64,000 nt of DNA from G942493375 sp942493375 (GCA_942493375.1 OW818698.1:6448001-6512000); one strand, 5' to 3'; positions 43,765 through 52,765 are shown, counted from the first letter of the stretch. Numbers and translations: made by a program. The notes: generated by a model not told the origin, from the letters alone.

Positions 43765-44067
43765 TTATTTGCGATGCAAAGCATCTGGTTTAATTGCCAT
43801 TTTTTCATCGCCACAGATATGCGGTTTTATGCACATCTTATCATCTATATGCATATTTGGCATCATACAGAATTCTGGATCTTTGCCTGGTGTTGAAAGC
43901 TGGGGCGATGTAATTGCATTCTTGTGGTCTATCTGAATAACATGCTTTGGAGCAAGTGGCGGGGTAATTACAGGATTGTCTACGGCATGATTGCTAGATA
44001 GTGAATATGACAGTGCCACCAGAGACACGGACACAATCATCCATAATATTTTTATTTTACTGCACAT
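43765..44067 (-). CDS. Small secreted Cys/Met/His-rich protein with a 10-12 residue repeat
   Basis: 100 residues: a hydrophobic N-terminus (about 6-24, signal peptide or anchor), a Pro-rich region, then a Cys/Met/His-rich tail. Two imperfect repeats are HIDDKMCIKP (73-82) and HICGDEKMAIKP (83-94), preceded by FCMMPNM. Cys, Met and His together suggest metal binding, but this is speculative. The ATG at 44067 has AGGAGA upstream. It lies between DUF4412 paralogues B and C on the same strand, so it is probably in one operon. No homologue is recognised. Confidence 0.65.
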   Translation of the reverse strand: MCSKIKILWMIVSVSLVALSYSLSSNHAVDNPVITPPLAPKHVIQIDHKNAITSPQLSTPGKDPEFCMMPNMHIDDKMCIKPHICGDEKMAIKPDALHRK

Positions 44068-44188
44068 ATGATTTCTCCTTTTGACTATTTAGTCGGGTTG
44101 AAACCTGCAGTTCAAAACTATCTGCGGGATCGAGGTAGCCTCCGGAGATATTTGGCATACTGATCTCCGTGTATATTCCATATCCTGA

Positions 44189-44220
44189 GGAACAGATACA
44201 GATCATTCCTTATCTGTTCC
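44189..44220. repeat. 10-base-stem hairpin between DUF4412 paralogue C and the small Cys/Met/His-rich gene
   Basis: GGAACAGATA (44189-44198) pairs perfectly with TATCTGTTCC (44211-44220). The left side reads ATCCTGAGGAAC, matching the larger palindrome at 45026-45096. It may terminate part of the transcription from paralogue C, although there is no T-tract. Confidence 0.5.
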
Positions 44221-44255
44221 CCAAATACCCGTGTAATAATCGCTATATATCTACA

Positions 44256-44897
44256 TTAATGAGGCATCTTGCCGCCCATGCCGGGGAATTTGGGCATTCC
44301 TTTGCCACCCATGCCAGGCATTTTCATCGGAACCATCTCCTGCTTTTTGTAGCCTTTAGGGACACTGAAAAGAGAGATAGGCTGGGGGCCTTCTTTTATG
44401 TTTTTTAGCTCAAGTATAGTCTTCATGCCCATCATATTGGCATCTACTTTAAGTTCATGACTCAATTGGCTTGATATATACGCAGTGCCTGTGATGTTGT
44501 TTTTGGTGTCGTTGAAAGTGTATTTATCGCACGTGTAGCCGGATATCCTTGCAGTACCTGCTTTTTTGAAGTTAGGTATTTGCTTTAATTTATCCAGCAT
44601 GTTGCCCTTTGGCCCACGGATTTTCATTTCGGTGTATTTTTTCTCGGTCGGTTTAAGAATCCACATTATCCCTTTGTCGGGACGCACGATCATTACCTGT
44701 GCTGCTTTACCATAGGTTTCTTTACGCTCCAGGTTACCCTTAACATAGGTTTTTCCTGTTATGGTCATTTTTTCGCCTACTGTCTGCTTTGAGTCAGCGG
44801 AGAATTCTGCTGCCAATGCCATTCCGGAGAGTCCGATAATTGCCACCGTTGAAATAACAGATGCGATTATTCCGGTTTTCTTGATTCTGATATCCAA
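44256..44897 (-). CDS. Secreted DUF4412-type protein, paralogue C
   Basis: 213 residues when started at TTG 44897, which has GGAGG six bases upstream and gives MDIRIKKTGIIASVIS, aligned with the starts of paralogues A and B. The frame is open to an ATG at 44927, but that start would translate the SD. Signal peptide ending GMALAAEF, then IVRPDKGIMWILKPTEKKYTEM, SGYTCDKYTFNDTK and a C-terminus PMKMPGMGGKGMPKFPGMGG shared with B. It is the first gene of the four-gene group and follows a candidate promoter. Function unknown. Confidence 0.75.
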   Translation of the reverse strand: MDIRIKKTGIIASVISTVAIIGLSGMALAAEFSADSKQTVGEKMTITGKTYVKGNLERKETYGKAAQVMIVRPDKGIMWILKPTEKKYTEMKIRGPKGNMLDKLKQIPNFKKAGTARISGYTCDKYTFNDTKNNITGTAYISSQLSHELKVDANMMGMKTILELKNIKEGPQPISLFSVPKGYKKQEMVPMKMPGMGGKGMPKFPGMGGKMPH

Positions 44898-44967
44898 AAG
44901 ATTCCTCCATTTTGCCAGGCTATCCATTTGCCCAACACTGTAATTCTGCTGATAGCATGTTGCGCAA

Positions 44968-44996
44968 AGTATACCACTTTTATCCGCTCATGACGA
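44968..44996 (-). promoter_or_regulatory. Candidate promoter for the DUF4412 group
   Basis: Read on the minus strand: TCGTCA (44996-44991), a 17-base spacer and TATACT (44973-44968), upstream of the TTG start at 44897. The -10 box is good and the -35 box matches consensus at four of six positions. Confidence 0.45.
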
Positions 44997-45025
44997 TTAT
45001 TTGTAACAGTGCAGAGTTACGGAAT

Positions 45026-45096
45026 TTGTCATCCTGAGGAACGAAGGATCTGCTTTTTCGGATGGAAAGCAGATCCTTCGTTCCTCAGGATGACAA
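45026..45096. repeat. Near-perfect 31-base palindrome with 9-base loop
   Basis: The arm TTGTCATCCTGAGGAACGAA... (45026-45056) is fully complementary to 45066-45096, separated by TTCGGATGG. It lies between the divergent DUF4412 and small-membrane-protein genes. The motif GTCATCCTGAGGAAC recurs partially at 44182-44195. It looks like a dispersed palindromic repeat rather than a terminator. Confidence 0.8.
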
Positions 45097-45176
45097 TCTT
45101 CCAATATTTCTGAGGTGTTACGATTATTTGCAGGTGGGCTTGTCACTCACGTATAATGGGATTGAGGAGAAAAAGA

Positions 45177-45611
45177 GTGATAACACAACGCCAACATCTA
45201 TTGAATGCAGGTATTATTTGGACGATGGTTGCTGCGATGCTGATCATTCGTGGGGCTGTCTGGGTATCTGCAAATGTCCCGATGCACCATTTCATCATCA
45301 TCGGCACATTCCTCGTTATGGTCTTCGGAGTGTTAAAAGGACGATTTATCGTCTCGAAAATGGCAGTTCGAATGGTCAATCACATTCATAATCTTGATGA
45401 GCGTTCCCCTTTCTGGAAAGTCTACGCTGTTCCCACTTACCTCTCGATTATCCTCATGGTTGGTATTGGCATACTCTGTCGTTTGGCCGGAGCACATTGG
45501 CACATCTTCCCGATCATCGGCTATATTTATGCTGCGATCGGAATTGCGCTGCTGACCGGAAGCACCGAGTTCTGGCGCGAGTGGCACGCGTTTCAATCGG
45601 TTACCGAGTAA
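45177..45611 (+). CDS. Small integral membrane protein
   Basis: 144 residues with the GTG at 45177, which has GAGGAG at 45164-45169 seven bases upstream. The frame is also open to an ATG at 45156, but that start would translate the SD. Four hydrophobic segments (about 10-28, 38-56, 83-103, 108-126) are separated by short polar loops, including NHIHNLDERSPFWKVYAVPTY. A likely promoter (TTGCAG at 45128-45133, 18 bases, TATAAT at 45152-45157) lies upstream, though it would put the SD very near the transcript start. No family recognised with confidence. Confidence 0.65.
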   Translation: MITQRQHLLNAGIIWTMVAAMLIIRGAVWVSANVPMHHFIIIGTFLVMVFGVLKGRFIVSKMAVRMVNHIHNLDERSPFWKVYAVPTYLSIILMVGIGILCRLAGAHWHIFPIIGYIYAAIGIALLTGSTEFWREWHAFQSVTE

Positions 45612-45751
45612 TCGTTGCTTCTCCTCTTCGTTACCTCAAACAATCCCACAAATTGCGTCTTTCAATCAGTCCTGATACACTTGTCCAAGTCGGAATGTAA
45701 TCGTGGGTACGACACGGCAAAATTGGCGGGAACTGGAGGTGTTGCAGGATT

Positions 45752-46162
45752 ATGAAACGTTATTGGACTTGGTTTTTTGGTCGAGTAGATAGTGGTGAGG
45801 GTAACTGGGATGTTGTTGTTTGGTGGGAAAAGCGGCGGATTCCGTATAATGTCGTCATAGGCACTGTCGGGCTCATTAGCCTGGTTATATACTATTTTCT
45901 TCTTGAAACCTCTGGTTACCTGAAACCCGGCGAGGATGCAATTGAGCCTTTTGCACTAATACTTGCACCAATCCTAATTAACATATGCTACACTGGTGGC
46001 TGGATAGCGGAGCTTGTTCTGAGATTGTTCGGACTCAAAGAGAAAAGAGTCGCTACGGTGCTTTTGGGGATCGGAATGGTAGTATCTTTACTGTGTGCAT
46101 TGGCACCCGCACTTATGTGGACAGTATTGCGGTTGTTGATGGTGTTTGGAGTGAAGTTCTAA
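45752..46162 (+). CDS. Small integral membrane protein
   Basis: 136 residues. A polar N-terminus rich in Trp (WTWFFGRVDSGEGNWDVVVWWEKRR) precedes three membrane helices (about 32-52, 65-88, 98-125). The ATG at 45752 has GGAGG about 13 bases upstream. It resembles small predicted membrane proteins of unknown function seen in many bacteria. No gene symbol. It is followed after 52 bases by a GH13 gene on the same strand. Confidence 0.65.
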   Translation: MKRYWTWFFGRVDSGEGNWDVVVWWEKRRIPYNVVIGTVGLISLVIYYFLLETSGYLKPGEDAIEPFALILAPILINICYTGGWIAELVLRLFGLKEKRVATVLLGIGMVVSLLCALAPALMWTVLRLLMVFGVKF

Positions 46163-46214
46163 ATAATTCACCAGTGATTTTAATTGAAATGATTATTTGA
46201 TGGAGTAAACCAAT

Positions 46215-47816
46215 ATGAGTAAGAACACCCCTGAATGGCTTGAGAGGACTGTTTTTTATGAGATATATCCTCAGAGCTTTTATGACACTAATGCTGATGG
46301 CATTGGGGATATTAACGGCATTATAGCAAAGCTGGATTATGTTAAGGATCTGGGGTGCGATGCCATATGGCTCAACCCATGGTATGATTCTCCTTTTCAG
46401 GATGCGGGTTATGACATACGCAATTTCTATATGGTTGCTCCTCGATATGGGACCAATGAAGATGCGAAAAGACTGTTTGAGGAAGCAAAGAAGCGGGGGA
46501 TCAGAGTGTGTCTGGACCTGGTAGCCGGGCATACATCAATGGACTGTGAATGGTTCCAGAAGTCGTGTGAAACGGAACCTAATGACTATTCCAATAGATA
46601 CATCTGGAGCCCATGGCTGTGCTGGAGGGGAGATCCGGAGGACCATGAAGATTATTATGTCAGCGGCTGGTGCCCGAGGGGTTCATACAAGGCGTCATTC
46701 TTTGCTATCCAACCGGCACTGAACTTCGGATATGCCGAGACCAAGTTTTTCTGGGAGATGCCGATTGACCATCCTGACTGTCAGGCTACACTGGCTGAGA
46801 TCGTCAAGATACTCAGGTTCTGGCTCGATATGGGATGCAGCGGATTCAGAGTCGATATGGCGCCATCGCTGATTAAGCGGGATAAGGATAGAATCAAGAC
46901 CCAGGAACTGTGGCGTGGAATTCGGAAAATGTTCGACAGTGATTATCCCGATGCAGTGTTGATTTCCGAGTGGTTTATTCCGTCCGAGTCACTCAACTGC
47001 GGTTTTCACATGGACTTTGCTATGATGCATTACTGTGACTACCTCACCAGGGATGATTCCTGTTGGACTATGCCGATATATCAGAAGCAATATAAGCCGA
47101 TCTTCCGCCGTGAGGGTGGGGGAGATATCACGATGTTCGTTGAGAACTATCTCAAAGACTACTATGCAACCAAAGACAACGGCTATATGTGCTTTGTCTC
47201 CGGCAACCACGATGTAAATAGACTTCGCAAATACTACACTGACGAAGAGATGAAAGTGATCTTTGCATTTCTGTTGACTATGCCTGGTGTGCCATTTATC
47301 TATTATGGCGATGAAATAGGGATGAGATATATCGAGGGTCTGCAGTCCAAAGAGGGTGGAGACACCAGGACCGGTTCCAGAACTCCTATGCAGTGGTCTG
47401 ATGGCAAGAACCTTGGTTTCTCCGAAGGCCAATCGGATGATCTGTATCTGCCTGTGGATTCACTTTCCGATGCACCGACTGTAGACTCTCAGATAATAGA
47501 CAATGGAAGTCTTTATAGTGAAGTAAAGAGACTTGTCGAGTTGAGAAAACAGCACAAAGCTCTGTGTGCCGATGGGGAATTCATCCCGGTGTATGCCGAG
47601 AAAGACCAGTATCCTTTCGTGTATATGAGAGAGATAAACGGCGAGAGATTGCTGATACTTATCAATAGCACTGACACGGAGTATAGCCTGCCTGTTGATG
47701 TGGAGGGTGGCAGCGTTACTGCTCTTATGAGTAAAGGCTGCGATGCCTGCATCAAAGATGGGAAAGTGACATTTGCTGCGAAGGGTGTCTCTTACGGGAT
47801 ATTTAAAGTTGGGTAA
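46215..47816 (+). CDS. GH13 alpha-amylase-family glucosidase (cytoplasmic)
   Basis: 533 residues, no signal peptide. The N-terminal TIM barrel has FYEIYPQSFYDTNADGIGD, GCDAIWLNPWYDSP and DLVAGHTS. The catalytic nucleophile is Asp214 in GFRVDMA, the acid/base Glu252 in ISEWF, and the transition-state Asp333 in GNHDVNR; all are present. A C-terminal beta domain follows (RLLILINSTD). The pattern is that of oligosaccharide-active GH13 enzymes (alpha-glucosidase or trehalose-synthase type) acting on intracellular alpha-glucosides; the exact substrate cannot be read from the sequence. The sialidase-like gene follows after 50 bases, probably in the same transcript. Confidence 0.92.
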   Translation: MSKNTPEWLERTVFYEIYPQSFYDTNADGIGDINGIIAKLDYVKDLGCDAIWLNPWYDSPFQDAGYDIRNFYMVAPRYGTNEDAKRLFEEAKKRGIRVCLDLVAGHTSMDCEWFQKSCETEPNDYSNRYIWSPWLCWRGDPEDHEDYYVSGWCPRGSYKASFFAIQPALNFGYAETKFFWEMPIDHPDCQATLAEIVKILRFWLDMGCSGFRVDMAPSLIKRDKDRIKTQELWRGIRKMFDSDYPDAVLISEWFIPSESLNCGFHMDFAMMHYCDYLTRDDSCWTMPIYQKQYKPIFRREGGGDITMFVENYLKDYYATKDNGYMCFVSGNHDVNRLRKYYTDEEMKVIFAFLLTMPGVPFIYYGDEIGMRYIEGLQSKEGGDTRTGSRTPMQWSDGKNLGFSEGQSDDLYLPVDSLSDAPTVDSQIIDNGSLYSEVKRLVELRKQHKALCADGEFIPVYAEKDQYPFVYMREINGERLLILINSTDTEYSLPVDVEGGSVTALMSKGCDACIKDGKVTFAAKGVSYGIFKVG

Positions 47817-47866
47817 AGGATTCACAGATACGGCTTCATAATACCGACTGGGCAGGAGATCAAACA

Positions 47867-49492
47867 ATGACGGACAATCATTATACCTGGGAAATCGGTT
47901 CCGGAGAAAACTGGTCGTTTTTGAATGGTGCCTGGGCTGACGGACCGGAGGGTGAAATGATCCCTCCGGACGGCACCGATGTTGAATATATGGCTGTCAG
48001 GAATGATGACGTTTACGGCGATTTTGAAGCGAATACCAGGTTCAAGTTCCGATCTGTAGGTGGAGCGGCAAGATTCCTGTTCAGATTGCAGGATTCACGC
48101 AGGTTCTATGCCCTCGATATTCCAATAAACGGACAGCAGTCTCGGTCCCGGCATTTTTGGGCTGGACTGGTTGTTGCCGACGGCACACCGCTTCAACGTT
48201 ACCTGAGTTTCAAGTTGGTACCGGGGCTCTGCTGCCAGGTGCAGCATTGGTACGATATCAGGATATTAACCAGCGGAAACCGTATCCGTGCGTGGATTAA
48301 TGATATTCCGGTTGTTGATGTTGAAGATGATACATATGCCTGTGGGCGAATAGGTCTGGCTGCTATTACGAATCCATATACTGAGACATGCCGGTTTACA
48401 TCCGTTCGGGTAGATGGTAAACCAAACAATATCCCTTGTTCAGGTCTTCAAGTTCCTGAACCATATTGGATAACGCCATGTCCCGAACCAGAACCAAATA
48501 CATACCAGAGTTATGCTAGTCTGATAAAGAGCAATACCGGAGTTGCCACGCTTTACCTGACTTTCGGTAATCCCAACTGTTGTGAGACCAGGCGTGCTGT
48601 CTACATTCGGTCTGTCGATGGTGGACGGACGTGGGGAAAGCCACAACCCGCGACACTTCAGCAGGGGCTGAGTGCACCATTTGTCAGACGAGATGGCAGC
48701 TGGGTTTGTGTGTTTGCCAATCATCCTGTTTATAAAGAATCACCACTATACAGTTATGATTCAACTGATGAAGGAGAGAGCTGGACTGGTCCCCATCCAT
48801 TGAAGATCGATGGTGGATGGCCAAAAGAATGGGAGATCGGCAGCGGTTGGCGTCCTGTTCGTCTGCGTGATGGTTCGCTTGTTATACCGGTAATGTCGAA
48901 ACTTGCTGATGAACCGTTGTCTCCTTCGCTGGTGCCATTTTGGGCTGCATTGACTATACGCAGCGAAGACGATGGATACACATGGTCAGCTCCGGTATTA
49001 TGCGACAGCAATCACCTCAAACCAGGCCAGCAATTGACACCAACGATGGGTGGTGGACTTGTGCATGCGGCTCGTTATTTTGAAGTAGCTATGGATGAAG
49101 CTGATGATGGTGTTTTGATAGGCATAGGGAGACCCGAGCGGGATCCATATATGTGGTATCTGCGCAGCAACGATGGTGGACGGACGTGGGAACCTGCTGC
49201 ACTGGGACACTTTCCTGGTTATTGCCCATCTCTGACGCGAACTGCAAGCGGAGCCATTCTTGCAACAACCCGTTTCCCTCATTTTGCAGCATATTTGAGT
49301 ATAGATAATGGCAGGACCTGGGGATTACCCGTTATTATCGACTACTGTTTATGGGCAAACCAACAGGCAGTAGAGATTGAACCGGACGTGGTGCTGGTTA
49401 CGTATATGGGTGAGATCATGAATCCGGGGAAAGCAGACAGTCGTATAGCCAGAATCCGGGTGACTGATGATGGATTGGTACTGGATAATTGA
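47867..49492 (+). CDS. Sialidase-like BNR/Asp-box propeller with N-terminal concanavalin-like domain
   Basis: 541 residues without a signal peptide. The N-terminal ~190 residues resemble the concanavalin-like fold of DUF1080/3-keto-disaccharide hydrolase domains (RFLFRLQDSRRFYALDI, HWYDIRILTSGNRIRAWI, GRIGLAA). The rest is a six-bladed sialidase-like propeller with five Asp-box motifs: SVDGGRTW (about 250), STDEGESW, SEDDGYTW, SNDGGRTW and SIDNGRTW. The arginine triad of true sialidases was not traced. Cytoplasmic location is unusual for such a propeller. It probably takes part in intracellular glycan breakdown with its GH13 and GH95-like neighbours. Confidence 0.82.
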   Translation: MTDNHYTWEIGSGENWSFLNGAWADGPEGEMIPPDGTDVEYMAVRNDDVYGDFEANTRFKFRSVGGAARFLFRLQDSRRFYALDIPINGQQSRSRHFWAGLVVADGTPLQRYLSFKLVPGLCCQVQHWYDIRILTSGNRIRAWINDIPVVDVEDDTYACGRIGLAAITNPYTETCRFTSVRVDGKPNNIPCSGLQVPEPYWITPCPEPEPNTYQSYASLIKSNTGVATLYLTFGNPNCCETRRAVYIRSVDGGRTWGKPQPATLQQGLSAPFVRRDGSWVCVFANHPVYKESPLYSYDSTDEGESWTGPHPLKIDGGWPKEWEIGSGWRPVRLRDGSLVIPVMSKLADEPLSPSLVPFWAALTIRSEDDGYTWSAPVLCDSNHLKPGQQLTPTMGGGLVHAARYFEVAMDEADDGVLIGIGRPERDPYMWYLRSNDGGRTWEPAALGHFPGYCPSLTRTASGAILATTRFPHFAAYLSIDNGRTWGLPVIIDYCLWANQQAVEIEPDVVLVTYMGEIMNPGKADSRIARIRVTDDGLVLDN

Positions 49493-49531
49493 TCAATATT
49501 CTTATGTTCTAGAGTAAAACTGGGAGCTGCT

Positions 49532-50347
49532 ATGATGAATCAATCCATTCGAGATAGGATCTGGCTGTGGGGTATGAAGGTCAATGCCTTGCAAGCTATG
49601 GATGATTACTCTATTTTGGGCTTTGGAGAATCCAGGATGACTGTCGATGATGCCATGCGGCGCACAGGTGTCTGTAATGTCATTCTTGCTGGTGGTCTTC
49701 CTATCTGTACGGAGTCGCTTGCTGCAATGCCTCTTGCCAAAAGGATCCTCTGCAAATGGAGTTTGCATCACCAGGTTGGAGGCAGCAATGTAATTGACTA
49801 TGAGGACTGTCTAGCCAGAATGATGGATGCAAAACGACTGGCCGCGGCGGACACGCGTATTGACGGATATCATATAGATGACTTCAGCACCGGAAGTATA
49901 GGAGCAGGGGCCAAACCTGAGCATCTGCAACATTTACTGTTTGAGAACTCAGTGAATGGTCCACGAATCAATTTAAGCAGCACAATTTATTCTATGAATG
50001 TCGACCAACCAGAAGTGCATGCCTTTCTTCCCTATTTCGATCAATTCTTGTTTCCACTTTGGCATGCGGATCAGATAGATACTCTCTCGGATGTTCTTGA
50101 ACGATTTGCTGTAATCAGTGGAAATAAGTCTGTAATGTTGTGCCTGTATGTATATGACTTTGGGAACTCCAGGCATATCCCCGGGGAATTGATGCAACGC
50201 CACCTTCAAGTAGCTGAACAGATGCTGATGGATCAGAAGATAATGGGGCTGTGCATTTGTGGGACATGCATGATGGACCTTGACTGGGAGTCAAATCATG
50301 TTCTATATGAATGGCTGGATAGAGTTGGGGATGTGATCATATCTTGA
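49532..50347 (+). CDS. Unknown protein, TIM-barrel-like
   Basis: 271 residues, no signal peptide. Alternating hydrophobic strands and helices fit a TIM barrel: NVILAGGLP, RIDGYHIDDFS (an Asp-Asp pair after a strand), FDQFLFPLWH, KSVMLCLYVYDFG and GLCICGTCMMDL. I do not recognise a family. GGGAG precedes the first of two adjacent ATGs. It lies between the sialidase-like gene and a shared terminator, so it is the last gene of the GH13 transcript. A sugar-related role is inferred only from context. Confidence 0.65.
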   Translation: MMNQSIRDRIWLWGMKVNALQAMDDYSILGFGESRMTVDDAMRRTGVCNVILAGGLPICTESLAAMPLAKRILCKWSLHHQVGGSNVIDYEDCLARMMDAKRLAAADTRIDGYHIDDFSTGSIGAGAKPEHLQHLLFENSVNGPRINLSSTIYSMNVDQPEVHAFLPYFDQFLFPLWHADQIDTLSDVLERFAVISGNKSVMLCLYVYDFGNSRHIPGELMQRHLQVAEQMLMDQKIMGLCICGTCMMDLDWESNHVLYEWLDRVGDVIIS

Positions 50348-50405
50348 TTACATTTGTTGGGATAGCTCGATATTGCTGATCTCGCGCTATCCCAACAAAT
50401 GTAAT
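50347..50405. terminator. Bidirectional terminator, 20-base perfect stem
   Basis: The arm ATTACATTTGTTGGGATAGC (50347-50366) is fully complementary to 50386-50405. The outer bases are AT-rich, so each strand ends in a T-rich tail. It sits exactly between the convergent genes, touching the stop codon at either end. Confidence 0.85.
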
Positions 50406-52765
50406 TATTTAGCTTCTTTGAGTTGGTATGTATGCCCGGGTGACGTCTCAAAAACGATGACTCCATCCCGTGCAGTTACTGATAAATCATTTCCAGTAAT
50501 CAGGCAAGAAAGAACAGTTGATTTCCATGGCGGAATAATCCGGCACTCCTGTCCTTTTTCGCTGGTTATTTGGATTGATTCAATATGGCCGTTAGTCTGT
50601 TTCGCGCTTACCAGGAATGCGCCTTCTGCGCGGAGGTCTGTGAATTCTGCATTTGTGTTCTTTGGCCAGGCGGGGAATACTTCGATAGTTCCTGTCCAGC
50701 TCTGCAGGAGCATCTCCTGGATTGGCGCTGTTATCCCAAGAGATTCAGCCCAGGCGCCTGTGTGCCCATATCCTGATGCTGCCATTGCAGTCAACAGCCC
50801 GTTCGGTTTGCGCCAATGGTTTATAATCCCCCGGAAGTCCTCGAAATCCCGCTCAGCGTCGAACCTGCCGGTTCTCAGCAGTGCCATAGTTGAATAAGGC
50901 AACTTGCCGAAATACCAGCTCCAGGTGTGATGTTTCCTGTCTCTTAATGGAGGAACTGCCATAACTTGCTCATCTACCAGCACAAGTGGACCAAACTCCG
51001 GTGGATTAAGATGGTGCAGTCTGATGTATCCGGAGTCTGCCGGGAGTGTATCCATGGCGTTTTCGGGGGCCAGATTGTCCAGACGTTCCTGCAGGAATTG
51101 TACGAAATCAGCATCGGCATCCAACTCAATTGCTGCAGAAATTGCAATCGAAAGAGCGTGGATGATGTGCTGCATTATCTGAGCGCGGTCCCGGTATTCG
51201 TCGGGCTTTCCACTGAACCCGTCTTCACCCACATTTGATGGGAATGCATGATAGAGTCCGTCAGCTTCCTTTTTTAGAAAATCCCCGTAAAATGCCGCAC
51301 AGTCACGGATAACAGGATAGGCCCGGTTTTTGAGGAAGTCTTTGTCCTGGCTGTAGAGATAGTGCCACCAGTATTGGTGCATCGCCCATCCGGTCATATA
51401 TACCATACGACCCATTGGACAGCAACCCAGGCAGTCATCCAGCTGGGCAATAGGGTATGCTGACAGCTGGATAAACGTCCCCCTACAGTTGTAGTATTTT
51501 TCTGCGATGATCCGGCCCATCTCTACGAAGAAGTCCATACCTTTGTAGTATGATTCCGCGAGCTCAAGGTGGTTTGCGGTATATAATCCCCAGAAAGGTT
51601 GTTGGAAGTTGTAGTTGGAATGATAATCCCCATGCCATCTGACATAATCAGTCAGTGTGCTGGGGAGCATGAGACCAGGCGGAACCTGGCATTTGCCAAA
51701 GATAGACCTTTGAGCGTGCAGGGTCTCATACCAGACATTTTCCAATAGCTGGTCACTGATAGATACCGATGACTTGCTCCAGAACTCCTGTGCACTCTTT
51801 AGGGTGTCCTGCTTCCATTCAGCAATCAGTTCTTCGATATTGCAGGATAACAATTGATTGACTGTATCAAAGCAACCATCAAATCCGCCTTCGCTCAGGC
51901 TGGTAGCTACATGGATTATCATTTGCCCCTGGCTTTGAGAATTGCCGTCTGGACGCATTTTTAACCTGGCTTCACCGAGGATGGGCATCGGCATAGGCTC
52001 GATGATACCATTGATGATATACGGAGTCATTCTATACTTGAAACTATTTTCGAATAACGGGTCAGGAGGGAAAGCCTGCTCGATATAGAGAGTTCCATTG
52101 CTGTCAGTTACATATGGACGATCAAGGGGTTGGCAGCCTTGACCATCGAGGTTCATACCGCCTACTCCCTGGCATACATAAGCTTCCTCAAACTCTTGAT
52201 AAGATGGATCAGCCCATCTGTAAAGAGAGATGAACAGGGGATCATCACCTGTGTAGCTCCAGTCTGCAACCAGGACATCATAGACCGGATGTATGAAGGA
52301 GTTTAGAACAAGAGTAGTTCCACAGTCCCATTTGCAGTTGATCTCAATGCGGGCTTCCTCAATGAAAAGGTGCTGCACAATTTCAAATCCAGTAAGATTC
52401 GGATGCAATCGCAGAGACAATTCACCGACCGGTTTTGGCATGGGATATGGTTTGGTTTCGCTGGGTGTTGGCTGGCAGACTTCCTGCATTCGCTGTGGAT
52501 TATCGGTTCCGAGAGTTGCGACGACTTCTCCTCCATATGCGGGACACTTCCAACCTTCTTCAGCAATCCCTTTCGAGAGTTCCTCTATAGTAGCTGGTGG
52601 AGGATTCAGGTGACTGTCCAGGCGTCTATCCCATACATCTGATTTACCAAATCTCCACATAATATTTCCCGGCTTGTTGTAAATACTAACCGAAAGGTCC
52701 CCATTACCAATAAGCAATCCCTCTTCCGGAAATTCTACAAGCCCTTTTATCTCCGTTATATGCAT
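50405..52765 (-). CDS. GH95-like (alpha/alpha)6 glycosidase, cytoplasmic
   Basis: 786 residues without a signal peptide. N-terminal beta-sandwich (about 1-330, starting EEGLLIGNGDLSVSIYNKPG), an (alpha/alpha)6 barrel (about 340-690) with VRWHGDYHSNYNFQQPFWGLY near 380, then QLSAYPI and RAYPVIRDCAAFYGDFLK, and a C-terminal beta domain. The layout and the WxGDYHxNxN motif match GH95 (alpha-L-fucosidase/alpha-L-galactosidase) and DUF5703-type relatives, such as the exported fusion at 15477-18605. Substrate unknown. Convergent with the TIM-like gene; divergent from the DUF4091 gene. ATG at 52765, GGAG upstream. Confidence 0.8.
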   Translation of the reverse strand: MHITEIKGLVEFPEEGLLIGNGDLSVSIYNKPGNIMWRFGKSDVWDRRLDSHLNPPPATIEELSKGIAEEGWKCPAYGGEVVATLGTDNPQRMQEVCQPTPSETKPYPMPKPVGELSLRLHPNLTGFEIVQHLFIEEARIEINCKWDCGTTLVLNSFIHPVYDVLVADWSYTGDDPLFISLYRWADPSYQEFEEAYVCQGVGGMNLDGQGCQPLDRPYVTDSNGTLYIEQAFPPDPLFENSFKYRMTPYIINGIIEPMPMPILGEARLKMRPDGNSQSQGQMIIHVATSLSEGGFDGCFDTVNQLLSCNIEELIAEWKQDTLKSAQEFWSKSSVSISDQLLENVWYETLHAQRSIFGKCQVPPGLMLPSTLTDYVRWHGDYHSNYNFQQPFWGLYTANHLELAESYYKGMDFFVEMGRIIAEKYYNCRGTFIQLSAYPIAQLDDCLGCCPMGRMVYMTGWAMHQYWWHYLYSQDKDFLKNRAYPVIRDCAAFYGDFLKKEADGLYHAFPSNVGEDGFSGKPDEYRDRAQIMQHIIHALSIAISAAIELDADADFVQFLQERLDNLAPENAMDTLPADSGYIRLHHLNPPEFGPLVLVDEQVMAVPPLRDRKHHTWSWYFGKLPYSTMALLRTGRFDAERDFEDFRGIINHWRKPNGLLTAMAASGYGHTGAWAESLGITAPIQEMLLQSWTGTIEVFPAWPKNTNAEFTDLRAEGAFLVSAKQTNGHIESIQITSEKGQECRIIPPWKSTVLSCLITGNDLSVTARDGVIVFETSPGHTYQLKEAK

